Below, in pieces: positions 51,150 to 63,300 of a stretch of 64,000 bases of DNA (position 1 is its first letter; every line of letters starts with the position of its first letter). The position numbers were made by a program, and so were the translations under genes. The DNA lies in contig VLTN01000019.1 of the NCBI GenBank assembly GCA_008330645.1, positions 124,001 through 188,000 on the forward strand, read 5' to 3'. Under the pieces are notes generated by a model. The model saw only the letters and a list, made by a program, of their open reading frames with translations, was not told the origin of the DNA and ran no database searches. This stretch comes from Cafeteria roenbergensis. Its lineage: Eukaryota; Sar; Bigyra; Bicosoecida; Cafeteriaceae.

Positions 51150-54100
51150 ATGCAATCCCATGGCGGGGCAAGTGGGGCATATGCCGCCTTTTGCGGGCTG
51201 TATGCCCGGCCGCTTGCGTATTGCCCCGCAATTTCCTTGTGTGTGCTCTTTCTGGCGGCCATCGCTCCCGTCATCCCAGTGGTCTGGCCCACGCTGAGGG
51301 TCCCGGAGCTCGACTTGAACGTCTTGGACATGTCTGTTGACGGCCATCCGGCCACGCTGGCCCGCAACATCGCCGTCAGCCTCGACACGGAAATCGACGA
51401 GCCAGCAGCAGCGCGAGGCCGAGCTCTTCGGGCGGTCCTTGCCACTGGCGGGGCCACCCCGGCGGCATGGGGGCGCGAGCTAGTGTCGGGGCCAGCCCCG
51501 GCTCCGCAGACGGTAGGCCAAGGCTGGATTGACGTGGTGTACTTCCGGCAGGACGAGGGCAACATTCTCGAGCCTGCCGCGCTGGCCGAGGCCCACCGCC
51601 TCGAGCTGGCCCTGCGAGACGACCCCGCCTTCACGAGACTGTGCCAAAAAGCCACGGAAGACGAGATTCAGGCCCTGGACGCCTCAATGTGCCGCCTTCC
51701 GGACTCGGCCATGAACTTCTTCTTCCCCACGGTGCGCGGCGAGGGGACGGAGGAGGAGACGCTCATCACCAACGGCCGCGGAGCGGCGCGTGCGGTGCAG
51801 GACACTGCAAAAGCGTTGCTGCTCTCGAAGCAAGAGGGATACTTTGACCGGTTCGCGAGCGCGTCGGACGCAACTGTCAAGTCGGTGCTCCTCGGAAGCC
51901 GCCACTTCTTTGGCGGACCCTTGCCCGGCTACTCCAGCACTGGGGACCGGCGCGCCGAGCAGCAGGCCAAGTACCAGGCCTTTACGTCGACGCTGCTCCG
52001 CATGTCGCGGGAAACGCAGACGAGCGCAGTGCGCTTCGTGTTCGTTGGCGACGGAGCGACCGTGATGACGCAGATCTTCGAGGAGCTGGCTGCCTCTGTC
52101 ATCTACGCCGTTGCTGCTGTGGGCTTCATTCTGGGGTACGTGTGGCTGCAGACTGGCAGCTTGTGGCTGGCGTGCGCGTCAGCGGCGCAGATTCTCCTCA
52201 CGTTCCCCGTGACGTACTTGCTGTACACCACCGTGATGGGCTACGAGCGAATCGGCATCATGAACCTCATGTCGCTGTGGGCCATCGCCGGCATTGGCGT
52301 GGATGACGTGTTCCTGCTGACCGAGATGTTCAAGCACTCGCGGAAGGAGTCGCGCGCGTCGGAGACGATGCCTGACGAGTCCTCGCGGCTCCTGGCAGAC
52401 GTGGCCGACAACCGTGTCCGGGTGTGGGGCAGCGCGGGCCGTCCGACGCCCCTCACCCCAGTGGGCTGCGGGTTTGCTTGCGTCGCGAGCGTTGCGGGCT
52501 GCTGCGGCAGGCGCTGCGGTCGCTGCTTTGTCGACAACATGGACTCCCCAAGCATGCAGCGGGCCACCCGCCAGGCCCACGACCGGCACGCGGCGCTGAC
52601 GTCTGCGCTGGCCGAGGGGTCTGCGGCGATGCTGGTGACCAGCCTGACAACCGCGGCGTCATTCTATGCCAACGCCATCAGTCGCATTCCTGCGGTCCGG
52701 GGCTTCGGTCTGTGGACGGGCACGCTCGTTGTGGCCAACTACGTGCTTGTCCTCACGTTTTTCGCGTCCGCCTTGTCCTTCTACGAGGCCAACTTCCGGC
52801 TGTGCCTGCCGCGATGGGCTGCGAGGTGCGGCTGCGGAGCCTGCGTGTCTTCTTCAGGCGGGTGCCGCAGACCGGACTGGTGTTGTGAGTCGCGGCATGT
52901 ATCGCCTTCAGCGTCCAGTGTGCCGGATCGGCAGCAGGCCTTCCTCGGCACGACGACGCCGAGGCTTGCGAAGACCGAAGCAAGCGGCTCCGTGCCAGCT
53001 CCCTGGGCCAGAGGCAGCGGCGGCAGCCCGCTGGCCAGCGGGCTCGAGCTGTCGGCTGCTGTGAGTCCGGGACCTCTTGACCTTGATGATCACAGTGGTC
53101 CTCCGCCGAGCAGGGCTGAGGCGCGCGACCGAAGGATGCGAACAGGCTACGGTACCGACGCGATGGCGACGGCCGCCGACTCAGTCGGGACAGACTGGGC
53201 CACCTCGCGGCCAGCACCGACTGATTCAGCTGGCCGACCCGCTTTCAAGGCCGGGTCGCACGGGTGGGAGGCGTCGCGCGCGGGCTGGCACTCGCCCACG
53301 TGCCAGGGCTGCTTCCGGGCGATCTTCGCGCTGCGGTTCGTCATCGCGGCTCTGTTTGTGGCCCTGCTGGCGGCAGGCGGCTACTATGCCTCCCAGATTC
53401 AGCCGGCTCAGAACCCGCCTCTGCTCCTTGTGGCGGACACGAATCTGGAGACCATCCGGCGCTTGCTCTCAGACTACATTGTGGACTGCACCTCCTGCCG
53501 GCTCGAGAGCTCAGGCTCTTCCGGTGGCGCGTGGGAGATGCCTGCCGACAACAGCGGTTCCGGGGACGGCGAAGGCTGCTCCGTGTTTGGGTGTGACGCA
53601 GGGGAGGCACGGGTGCCGGGCAGCGGGGGGTCCATCCCCGTTGCAGCCCTGACCCCGACGCCGTCAACTTCGTCTCTGCCGCCGACGGCCAGCCCCGCCG
53701 CGTCAGTGTCCCCCTCCTCGCTTCCCAGCGTCAGCGCGTCTCCGTCCACGTCGCCTTCGCAACGAGCTGCTGCCGCGTCCCCTTCTGTGTCGCCGGCTGC
53801 GCTGCTGCCCCCGGGAGCCATAGCTTCCGCGCCCAGGCCCGTGGCGCTTTCGCCCCAGCTTGTCCGCAACGACTGGTACCCTCCATCGGCAGCTGGAGCC
53901 GGAGTCGCCGACTACAACCTGCAGTCCCGCGCGCTCGACGACTACACGGCAGCGGCGCTGCTGACGGCCGCGAGTGAGCCCATCACGCCGGTGTCGCTGG
54001 CCCAGGCCAAGGCTTGGGCTCGCATCAACACGTCGCCAGCCCCGTACCCGTTCCTGCAGCACGAGCTCAGCCTCCCGCAGCAGCTCCCGGGCGGACGCTT

Positions 54101-56675
54101 CAAGTTTCGCGTGCGGGCGGAGGGCCCAGGCGGGCCAGGGCCATTTTCGCCCGAGTCGGCCGAACTGGTGATGCCAGGCAACATCGGCCCGCCTGGAATT
54201 TCGCCCTCCCCCAGTGCGTCTCCTGCGCCTAGCGATGCCCCCGACAGCGGCGGGGGTGGCGACCCCTTCAGCCCGCGCGTGGAGCCGTCAGCATCCAGCT
54301 CGTTTGTGCCGTCTCCGTCTGCTTCGTCCTCCTTCGTTCCTCCAGCGTCTCCCAGCGTGACCCCTTCTCCGACGGCGACGCCAGTCAGTCCCACTCCGCA
54401 GCCTTCGCAGTCGGCCGACGCTACACCGTCGCCGAGCCCGAGCCAGTCACCTTCCGTGACGCCCACAGCGTCGCCAACTCCGTCCTCGACACCCACCGGA
54501 ACGCCGACGCCATCCACGACGCCATCTGCCGCGCCCCGCGTTTGCGCGACTGGCTGGTTCAACGAGAACTGCACCACGTACTGCGGAGGCACGGCGAGGG
54601 GTCCCGATGTTCCAGCCGACCCCGCCGCGTTCGGTGTGTGCTCTGCGCGAGGCAGCTGCGACACCTCCAGCACAGGGTGCAGGTGCGACAATGGCGTCGG
54701 CGGGCTGGCTTGCGCTTTCGACTGCCCGAACTGCGGCCCTGGCTCCGAGTGCGACGCCAGCATCGTGTCCCAGCAGGGCGTGCCTCAGCCCCCAGAATGC
54801 AAATGCTTGCCTGGAAACGTGCCGGTCGTGATCCGCCGAAGCGACGGCACTGTCGACCCCACCGACCCGTACGCTGGCTTTGCACTGATCTGCGGCAAGG
54901 CGGCTTCAAGCTCGCGCAGACGTGCTCTTGCAGACACTGGGCGGCCGAGCATCGCCGCTACGTCTCCCGTCGAGGGCGCCCTTGCGCCAGGTGGCAGGGC
55001 GCTGCTGCCGGGAGACGAAGAGCTTTGCCAGGTATCCGTCCCCCCTGGAGGGTCGCCCGCCAGCGTGTGCAGCGGCCAGTCTCGAGGCAGGTGCGCTGCA
55101 GCCTTGGACCTCGCTGCACGCGCAATCGTGAACATTTCTTGCGATTGCTTTCCCGGCTTCCGTGGCGAGGCGTGCGAGCAGCAGTGCCCGAGCCTTCCCC
55201 TTTCCGGCGAGGCCGAGTGCTCGGGGTCGGGCAGCTGTGCGGCAAGCCAGCCGGCTGTTGTCGACCCAGCCACCGGGCTGCTGCTGCTTGACGGCGCCAA
55301 CGCGTCGTGCAGCTGCTACGGGCTGTTCGGCGGGCAGGACTGCAGCACCAAGGCCGCCGACCCGTATCCTCTGTCGGCAGGCTCGTACTCGATGGTCGCG
55401 CTCATCCTTGGAGTCGCAGGCAGCAAACCGAATCCGAGCTTCGTGCCGTCCGAGTCTGCGGGCTCTTCGCTCATCAGCAGCGCTGGTACAGCGGAGGTGG
55501 CTGTCAAGGCTGACGCGGTGCGCGAGACGTCACCGATCCTCGACCCTGCCTTCGACCTCGCCGACCCAGCCGCGCAAGCGTACATGATCCGGCTGTGCGA
55601 GTGGATCGAGGAGCAGCCTGACCTGGTGCTGTACAAGGACCCGCCCGACTGCTGGATGCGCCGATTCCGGGACTGGCTGGCGTCGGCTTCGGGGCCCGCC
55701 GGCGTTGCGTTTCCGGTGACGAACCGCACCCGCTTCCCCGAGCTCCTGGTGACGTGGGCGAGGCAGCACGGCGGGCGGAACTTTTTTGGTGTCTCCACTG
55801 TCTCCAACCAGGTGGTGTGGGCGCGAATGCTGCTGCGGTCGACCATCGACTGGCAGTCCGCCGGCTTTGTCATCTCGCAGCAGGAGTTCCCGAAGTGGCA
55901 GGCTGTGGTCGAGCACGTCAAGGCGACGGCACCCTCGACGCTTGGGTCGAACCCGGTGCAGGCCTCGGACGTCTGGCTCAGGGCGTTTGTTGAGGAGGAG
56001 TTTGTCACGGGGACGGCCCTTGCGTGCGCCATTTCCGTCGGCGCGGCGTTCCTGACCACGCTGTGCTTTGTGCAGTCGATTGCGCTCGCGATGTTCACGG
56101 CAGTGGCGGTCGGGGCCATCCTCGTCACTCTGCTGGCCTTCATTGTGCTGTCGGGCAGCTCCCTGGGCGTCATCGAGGCAATCGCGGTGGTGTGCCTCGT
56201 GGGGCTGTCAATTGATGCTGCCCTGCACTTTGCGCACGGCTACATCCACGCTCCCGTGTGGCTCGTGGAGGCGGCGGACGAGCGGGCCGGCCTGGAGCCT
56301 GGGGAGGAACCCGGGAGCCGGCTGCCGGATTGGGCGGAGGCCGTCGCGAGGCTGGGGCCGCGAGGTGCACGGGCCTCCTTCGCGATGCAGAAAATGGGCT
56401 GGCCCATCGTGTCCAGCGCCATTACGACGGCAGGGGCCTCTGCCTTCCTCTTGCTCACCACTATCGAGATCCTTCGCGTGTTCGGGGTGATCCTGGTCTT
56501 CACCCTGGCTTGCAGCCTCGTCATCACCATCGTCGGCCTCAGCGCCCTGCTCAGCGTCGCTGGCCCAAGGTCCACTCTCTGCGAGGCTTGCGCCCGCGGG
56601 TGCTGCACGTCGAGGCCTGAACAATTGCCAAGCTCTCGCCGGAACCCGATCGATGTGGCATTCCGCTCGCAGTGA
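51150..56675 (+). CDS. Dispatched/Patched-like RND membrane protein with a giant extracellular insert
   Basis: The product is 1,841 residues from ATG 51150; the open frame reaches a GTG at 51117. Helix 1 is at about 29-47. The sterol-sensing-type block spans about 306-551 with GIGVDDVFLL, where Asp385/Asp386 match the proton-relay GxxxDD of Patched/Dispatched. A Cys-rich insert (VGCGFACVASVAGCCGRRCG) interrupts this block and might be an unspliced intron; I could not settle this. Helix 7 is at about 728-750. Residues about 750-1615 are extracellular: two Ser/Thr/Pro stalks, an FN3-like segment (FKFRVRAEGPGGPGPF) and two EGF-like Cys-rich segments (from 54540 and 55020). The second RND half at about 1618-1818 carries GLSIDAALHFAHGY (Asp1689, His1693). 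Family members export or move lipids and lipid-modified ligands using ion gradients. The substrate here is unknown. Confidence 0.87.
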   Translation: MQSHGGASGAYAAFCGLYARPLAYCPAISLCVLFLAAIAPVIPVVWPTLRVPELDLNVLDMSVDGHPATLARNIAVSLDTEIDEPAAARGRALRAVLATGGATPAAWGRELVSGPAPAPQTVGQGWIDVVYFRQDEGNILEPAALAEAHRLELALRDDPAFTRLCQKATEDEIQALDASMCRLPDSAMNFFFPTVRGEGTEEETLITNGRGAARAVQDTAKALLLSKQEGYFDRFASASDATVKSVLLGSRHFFGGPLPGYSSTGDRRAEQQAKYQAFTSTLLRMSRETQTSAVRFVFVGDGATVMTQIFEELAASVIYAVAAVGFILGYVWLQTGSLWLACASAAQILLTFPVTYLLYTTVMGYERIGIMNLMSLWAIAGIGVDDVFLLTEMFKHSRKESRASETMPDESSRLLADVADNRVRVWGSAGRPTPLTPVGCGFACVASVAGCCGRRCGRCFVDNMDSPSMQRATRQAHDRHAALTSALAEGSAAMLVTSLTTAASFYANAISRIPAVRGFGLWTGTLVVANYVLVLTFFASALSFYEANFRLCLPRWAARCGCGACVSSSGGCRRPDWCCESRHVSPSASSVPDRQQAFLGTTTPRLAKTEASGSVPAPWARGSGGSPLASGLELSAAVSPGPLDLDDHSGPPPSRAEARDRRMRTGYGTDAMATAADSVGTDWATSRPAPTDSAGRPAFKAGSHGWEASRAGWHSPTCQGCFRAIFALRFVIAALFVALLAAGGYYASQIQPAQNPPLLLVADTNLETIRRLLSDYIVDCTSCRLESSGSSGGAWEMPADNSGSGDGEGCSVFGCDAGEARVPGSGGSIPVAALTPTPSTSSLPPTASPAASVSPSSLPSVSASPSTSPSQRAAAASPSVSPAALLPPGAIASAPRPVALSPQLVRNDWYPPSAAGAGVADYNLQSRALDDYTAAALLTAASEPITPVSLAQAKAWARINTSPAPYPFLQHELSLPQQLPGGRFKFRVRAEGPGGPGPFSPESAELVMPGNIGPPGISPSPSASPAPSDAPDSGGGGDPFSPRVEPSASSSFVPSPSASSSFVPPASPSVTPSPTATPVSPTPQPSQSADATPSPSPSQSPSVTPTASPTPSSTPTGTPTPSTTPSAAPRVCATGWFNENCTTYCGGTARGPDVPADPAAFGVCSARGSCDTSSTGCRCDNGVGGLACAFDCPNCGPGSECDASIVSQQGVPQPPECKCLPGNVPVVIRRSDGTVDPTDPYAGFALICGKAASSSRRRALADTGRPSIAATSPVEGALAPGGRALLPGDEELCQVSVPPGGSPASVCSGQSRGRCAAALDLAARAIVNISCDCFPGFRGEACEQQCPSLPLSGEAECSGSGSCAASQPAVVDPATGLLLLDGANASCSCYGLFGGQDCSTKAADPYPLSAGSYSMVALILGVAGSKPNPSFVPSESAGSSLISSAGTAEVAVKADAVRETSPILDPAFDLADPAAQAYMIRLCEWIEEQPDLVLYKDPPDCWMRRFRDWLASASGPAGVAFPVTNRTRFPELLVTWARQHGGRNFFGVSTVSNQVVWARMLLRSTIDWQSAGFVISQQEFPKWQAVVEHVKATAPSTLGSNPVQASDVWLRAFVEEEFVTGTALACAISVGAAFLTTLCFVQSIALAMFTAVAVGAILVTLLAFIVLSGSSLGVIEAIAVVCLVGLSIDAALHFAHGYIHAPVWLVEAADERAGLEPGEEPGSRLPDWAEAVARLGPRGARASFAMQKMGWPIVSSAITTAGASAFLLLTTIEILRVFGVILVFTLACSLVITIVGLSALLSVAGPRSTLCEACARGCCTSRPEQLPSSRRNPIDVAFRSQ

Positions 56676-57319
56676 TGGTTGAAAGCCTAGAAATGAAAGT
56701 CGTCGCCATCGGTTCCCTTCGTGGCGACGCACTTGCGTGGCTCTGGCGCTCCAGGCCCGCCTGTGTGCGTAGTCCATCTGGGGCTTGCATTTCATGATTA
56801 AGATTATAGCCCCCACACGCTGCAGGGCAACAAACGCGCGGTCAAGGTCGGAGGCGGCCAGTTTGTGCTCGACTTCAACGTGCAGCTCGCGAGCGTCGCG
56901 ATGGTTCTTGTGCCCGAGCCCTCCAGCTGGCGGGTAGTCGAGGCCAGCGCTGATGCCCAGACTCCCTGAAGCCCACAGCCGCCTTGTGCTGGTGCCGTGC
57001 CCTCCCGGCCACCGCCGGGGCCCGCGGGCTCCCTCGCGACGGGTCGGGACTTCGCGGCCCGAGCGACAACGCGCAGCTCTGGCCTCGGCCAGAAACGGCA
57101 GCTCCGGCCTCCACCCTCCAGCGCCGCCACACACCCACACGGGGCACTCCACCCTCGCACATTCCCGCCTGAGGGTCGTGCCGCGCAGACCCCATCCACC
57201 TGCAAGGGCTCATCCTGCCTGTGGGAGCGCGCCCGGCCCGGTGACGCGCGCACCTAGTCTCTCCCTTTCGTGCGAGGCACGCGCCGAAGGAGCCATTGCG
57301 GAGCTCGGCGAGGAGCGGT
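56676..57319. other. Intergenic region with an orphan coding-like fragment (56802-56969, plus)
   Basis: These 644 bp separate Dispatched-like and FG-GAP genes. A plus-strand frame from 56802 to the TGA at 56967 reads as a protein C-terminus (KRAVKVGGGQFVLDFNVQLA, then SVAMVLVPEPSSWRVVEAS) with GC-ending codons, but has no start. Just upstream is AT-rich sequence and CCCCCACACGCTGCAG, which resembles a 3' splice site. The minus strand is also open here (VGAIILIMKCKPQMDYAHRR), so coding direction is unsure. The rest, about 56970-57319, shows nothing recognisable and probably includes the promoter of the next gene. Confidence 0.35.
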
Positions 57320-60300
57320 ATGCTGCTGCACCAGGCCGTGCCCATGGGGGCGTGTGCGGCCATGGTTGCTGTCGTGCTGGCCTGCGGTGCTGGGGCGGTG
57401 CCCGCGGCCCCGGCGCATGGTGTGCAACGGGCCGTCGCTGAGGCGCTCTCTGCTGCACGCGCTGGAGCTGCCTTTGCCCCCCTCGGCGACATTGATGGGG
57501 ACGGCAACAGCGACTACCTGCTCGGATTTCCCCGCGCTGGGCCTGGGGGCCCTGACGCTGGCCCAGGGGCGGCCTTGGTTGTGCTCACGGGCGGCTTGGG
57601 ACTCGCCGACAACGCCCGAAGCTGGCCGATCAGCCACGCGACCAGCCACACCCTCCGCGAGCGGCTGCCCAGGCCGTCCGGCTTCGGGTCTGCAGTGGCC
57701 GCAGGCTTCCCCGCCGCGCCCCGCAGTGAGCTGACGGTGGCCGTCGGAGCCCCCGAGCTGGCCGTGGCTGGCGCATCGCAGCCATGCGGGGCGGTTTTCG
57801 TGGTGACCATGTCCGTGGTCTCTGGAGCCATTCTGCGGGCGCACGAAGTCAGCGCGCGCACACACGCCGCCGACCTCCCGCGTCGCGCTCGGTCCCCCGG
57901 GGCGCGACTGGGGCACGCCCTCGCCGTCCTTGGCGCCGGGCGGGAAGGCTCGGTCTGGCTGGCAGCGGCGTTCCACCCTGACACGGCACTCGCTCAGCCA
58001 GCGGAGGGCGTCGCCCTCATGCTGCTCGCCCGCGACCGCAGCCTCGCCCGGTCGCTGGAGCTGAGCCCGGCTCCTGGCACGGGGTGTCTCCCGCGAGCGC
58101 CGCCCCGCCAGGGAGGGCGCTCATCGTGGTTGGTGACGAGCATGGCGAGCGTGGGCAAGCTTGCCGACACGAGCGACCCAGCGCAGTCGCGCTTCACCCT
58201 CGCGCTGGGCCTCGCTGGAGCAGGGCCCGACGCGGCGCACGTGCTGCACGCGTCGCTCGACGGCCGCGTGCATTCCACACGCTGGCTGGCCCGCAGCGAG
58301 CTTGGCTCGCGCAGGCCGGGAGCGAGCCCGGATGACCGCATTCGCGGTTTCAACGTCGCGGTCGTCGACCGGCCGCCCGGCAGCGGTGCGGCGGAGCTGG
58401 TGGTGGCCGACTGGCGCCCGGGCCCGGCGCTCGATTGCAGGGGTGGGCGCGACTCGGGAGGGCAGGTGTTCAGGGTTGTGATGGGCGCTGCGGGGACGGG
58501 CGAAGCGCGCGAGGAGTCCGGCGGCGCGAGCATCGAAGCGGGGTGTGCGCTGGAGGCGGCGCCGTGGGGCGCTGACCGCGCTGGCAGCCCCGCTGTGCAC
58601 GCGCAGGCTGTTCGCGGAGTGTGTGAGCTGGCGAGGCTCGAGGAGACCCTTGATCCGCAAGGCTCTTCAGTTCAGCCAGTGGCCCGCAGCCAAGGCCTGG
58701 GCGTCGCGCCATCGGGGTCCGCAGACCAGCCGCACGGGCGCCGGCTGGCTAGCTCGCCGTCGCCGTCGCCGGTGCCTGCGTCGCTCGCCATCGTGGACGG
58801 ACCTGAGGAGAGCGACAGCGGCGACGCCGCCCTCTCGTCAGTACCGGGCTCGTCGGCTTTCGGTACATCCGTGGCATTCGCCGGCGATCTTGACAGCGAC
58901 GGGGTGGACGACTTCCTGGTTGGGGCGCCGAAGCGGAGTTTCAGCTCGCCCACCGTGAGCAACGGGGGCACCGTCTTCATGTGCTACATGGCCTCGGGCG
59001 GAGGCGTGCGGGAGGTGGAGGAGCTGGCATTCGCCGAGGGCGATGCGAGTCTGGGCGGCGGCTCCTTCGGCTCCAGCATCGCGGTTGTGAGCGGCTGGGG
59101 TCTGGAGTCGCCTCTCCTGTTCCTGACGGGCGGGACCGGGTCTTCGGGGGGCGGGCTTGGGCTGGTGTCTGCGCCGACGGCGGCCAGCGCTGCGCTGTCG
59201 TGGCGCGTTGCCCCCGGCTCCGCGGCCTGGCCGGGAGGCTCTGTGTCTGGCAACGTGATGCTGGGCCAGGCCGTTGCCTTCTTGTCGCCGACGTGGCACC
59301 CGAGCGAGGGCGGCGTGGTGGCTGTGGGGGCCCCCAAGCTGGGCTGGGGCAGCGTGTTGGTGTGTCGGCTGGCTGCTGACGGCACCATCAGCGGCGGCGT
59401 GCGGCTGTCGACGGCCACTGAGGGCCTGGAGAGCGTGGTGGACAGCTCCATGGCGTTCGGGGCGGCGATTGCGTCGCAGCACAACCACGGCGTGTTCCTC
59501 CTCATGGTGGGCGCGCCCGACTTCGACCGCCCGGGCCTTTTGAACCAGGATGGAGCGGTGGTGTTGATATCCCTCAACGCCACGACTCTTGGTGTGATCA
59601 CGGCCAGACGGTTCGACACCAGCTTGCCCAAGCTGTCGCCGTTCGGCCAGGATTTGAGCGGGTTCGGCTCATCGGTGGAGTGGTTGGGGCGGTGGGGAAC
59701 GTGGGGCTCGGAGCGCTCCGTGGCGGTGGGAGCGCCGAATACAGACAGAGGATTGCTGTCCTATGACCGAGGTGCGGTGTTCATCTTGATCATGGACTAC
59801 GAAGGGCAGCTCGAGTCCGTGTTCGAGGTTGATGACACGAAGCTGGGCAGCGGGGGATATCTGCCTGTGAACAGCTACGCAGGCATGGGCCTGGCTACCG
59901 GGACGGGCGGCAAGCTTGCGGTTGGAGCCAGTGGGTTGGGCACGAAGGGCGGTCTGGTTGACCTGTCACTGAACCTGGTGGTTCAAGGCACATGGCCGTC
60001 GGCATCGCCGTCGGTGACGAGTAGCCCGACGTCCACAGTGTCGGCCTCGCCCACGGGCACGCCGTCGCCGTCGACCACGGCGTCAGCCACGCAGACGCCC
60101 TCGCCCACGCCCACGGGCACGGCCACGCAGACCATGACCCCGACGGCCAGCGTGACGAGCTCGCCCACGGGCACGCCGTCGCCGTCGACCACGGCGTCAG
60201 CCACGCAGACGCCCTCGCCCACCCCCACGGGCACGGCCACGCAGACCATGACCCCGACGGCCAGCGTGACGAGCTCGCCCACGGGCACGCCGTCGCCGTC

Positions 60301-63300
60301 GACCACGGCGTCAGCCACGCAGACGCCCTCGCCCACGCCCACGGGCACGGCCACGCAGACCATGACCCCGACGGCCAGCGTGACGAGCTCGCCCACGGGC
60401 ACGCCGTCGCCGTCGACCACGGCGTCAGCCACGCAGACGCCCTCGCCCACGCCCACGGGCACGGCCACGCAGACCATGACCCCGACGGCCAGCGTGACGA
60501 GCTCGCCCACGGGCACGCCGTCGCCGTCGACCACGGCGTCAGCCACGCAGACGCCCTCGCCCACGCCCACGGGCACGGCCACGCAGACCATGACCCCGAC
60601 GGCCAGCGTGACGAGCTCGCCCACGGGCACGCCGTCGCCGTCGACCACGGCGTCAGCCACGCAGACGCCCTCGCCCACGCCCACGGGCACGGCCACGCAG
60701 ACCATGACCCCGACGGCCAGCGTGACGAGCTCGCCCACGGGCACGCCGTCGCCGTCGACCACGGCGTCAGCCACGCGGACGCCCTCGCCCACGCCCACGG
60801 GCACGGCCACGCAGACCATGACCCCGACGGCCAGCGTGACGAGCTCGCCCACGGGCACGCCGTCGCCGTCGACCACGGCGTCAGCCACGCGGACGCCCTC
60901 GCCCACGCCCACGGGCACGGCCACGCAGACCATGACCCCGACGGCCAGCGTGACGAGCTCGCCCACGGGCACACCGACCGGCACATCTACCGCTGCGGTG
61001 ACGCCCAGCGCCACGGCATCCGTGGGGTCGTCGTCGTCACCCAGCTCCAGCCAGTTGCCCACGCCCACGGGCACGGCCACGCAGACCATGACCCCGACGT
61101 CCACAGTGTCGGCCTCGCCCACGGGCACGCCGTCGCCGTCGACCACGGCGTCAGCCACGCGGACGCCCTCGCCCACGCCCACGGGCACGGCCACGCAGAC
61201 CATGACCCCGACGGCCAGCGTGACGAGCTCGCCCACGGGCACGCCGTCGCCGTCGACCACGGCGTCAGCCACGCAGACGCCCTCGCCCACGCCCACGGGC
61301 ACGGCCACGCAGACCATGACCCCGACGGCCAGCGTGACGAGCTCGCCCACGGGCACACCGACCGGCACATCTACCGCTGCGGTGACGCCCAGCGCCACGG
61401 CATCCGTGGGGTCGTCGTCGTCACCCAGCTCCAGCCAGTTGCCCACGCCCACGGGCACGGCCACGCAGACCATGACCCCGACGTCCACAGTGTCGGCCTC
61501 GCCCACGGGCACGCCGTCGCCGTCGACCACGGCGTCAGCCACGCGGACGCCCTCGCCCACGCCCACGGGCACGGCCACGCAGACCATGACCCCGACGGCC
61601 AGCGTGACGAGCTCGCCCACGGGCACGCCGTCGCCGTCGACCACGGCGTCAGCCACGCAGACGCCCTCGCCCACGCCCACGGGCACGGCCACGCAGACCA
61701 TGACCCCGACGGCCAGCGTGACGAGCTCGCCCACGGGCACACCGACCGGCACATCTACCGCTGCGGTGACGCCCAGCGCCACGGCATCCGTGGGGTCGTC
61801 GTCGTCACCCAGCTCCAGCCAGTTGCCCACGCCCACGGGCACGGCCACGCAGACCATGACCCCGACGTCCACAGTGTCGGCCTCGCCCACGGGCACGCCG
61901 TCGCCGTCGACCACGGCGTCAGCCACGCGGACGCCCTCGCCCACGCCCACGGGCACGGCCACGCAGACCATGACCCCGACGGCCAGCGTGACGAGCTCGC
62001 CCACGGGCACGCCGTCGCCGTCGACCACGGCGTCAGCCACGCGGACGCCCTCGCCCACGCCCACGGGCACGGCCACGCAGACCATGACCCCGACGGCCAG
62101 CGTGACGAGCTCGCCCACGGGCACGCCGTCGCCGTCGACCACGGCGTCAGCCACGCAGACGCCCTCGCCCACGCCCACGGGCACGGCCACGCAGACCATG
62201 ACCCCGACGGCCAGCGTGACGAGCTCGCCCACGGGCACACCGACCGGCACATCTACCGCTGCGGTGACGCCCAGCGCCACGGCATCCGTGGGGTCGTCGT
62301 CGTCACCCAGCTCCAGCCAGTTGCCCACGCCCACGGGCACGGCCACGCAGACCATGACCCCGACGGCCAGCGTGACGAGCTCGCCCACGGGCACGCCGTC
62401 GCCGTCGACCACGGCGTCAGCCACGCAGACGCCCTCGCCCACGCCCACGGGCACGGCCACGCAGACCATGACCCCGACGGCCAGCGTGACGAGCTCGCCC
62501 ACGGGCACGCCGTCGCCGTCGACCACGGCGTCAGCCACGCGGACGCCCTCGCCCACGCCCACGGGCACGGCCACGCAGACCATGACCCCGACGGCCAGCG
62601 TGACGAGCTCGCCCACGGGCACACCGACCGGCACATCTACCGCTGCGGTGACGCCCAGCGCCACGGCATCCGTGGGGTCGTCGTCGTCACCCAGCTCCAG
62701 CCAGTTGCCCACGCCCACGGGCACGGCCACGCAGACCATGACCCCGACGGCCAGCGTGACGAGCTCGCCCACGGGCACGCCGTCGCCGTCGACCACGGCG
62801 TCAGCCACGCAGACGCCCTCGCCCACGCCCACGGGCACGGCCACGCAGACCATGACCCCGACGGCCAGCGTGACGAGCTCGCCCACGGGCACGCCGTCGC
62901 CGTCGACCACGGCGTCAGCCACGCGGACGCCCTCGCCCACGCCCACGGGCACGGCCACGCAGACCATGACCCCGACGGCCAGCGTGACGAGCTCGCCCAC
63001 GCCCACGGCCACGGCCACGCAGACCATGACCCCGACGGCCAGCGTGACGAGCTCGCCCACGGGCACGCCGACCGGCACTGCCATGCCCACGCCGTCGGTC
63101 ACGCCGACTGCCACTGCGACTCTCTCTCCGGGCGCCTCCCCTTCCGCGTCGTCGTCCCCTTCCCAGTCGGTGACCCCGTCGCCCAGCGCCTCCGCGTCGG
63201 CGCCTCCGCGCATGGAGGGCCCGCTGTTCGACCCCACCTTCGCCCCTGTCGCCGTGGCCGGGCTGGCCACGTCATCCAGTGAGCTTCAGCCGTGCTCCGA

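Noticed and set aside
52414-52510. Possible intron in the Dispatched-like gene around the Cys-rich insert
   Set aside because: The obvious GT...AG pairing is 97 bp and would break the frame. Alternative donors are weak, so I left it as coding.
59983-63270. Minus-strand open frame of 1,095 residues (Val/Gly/Asp-rich repeat)
   Set aside because: It is the antisense of the Thr/Ser/Pro stalk array. Absence of stops follows from the repeat composition; the plus frame continues a signal peptide and FG-GAP head.
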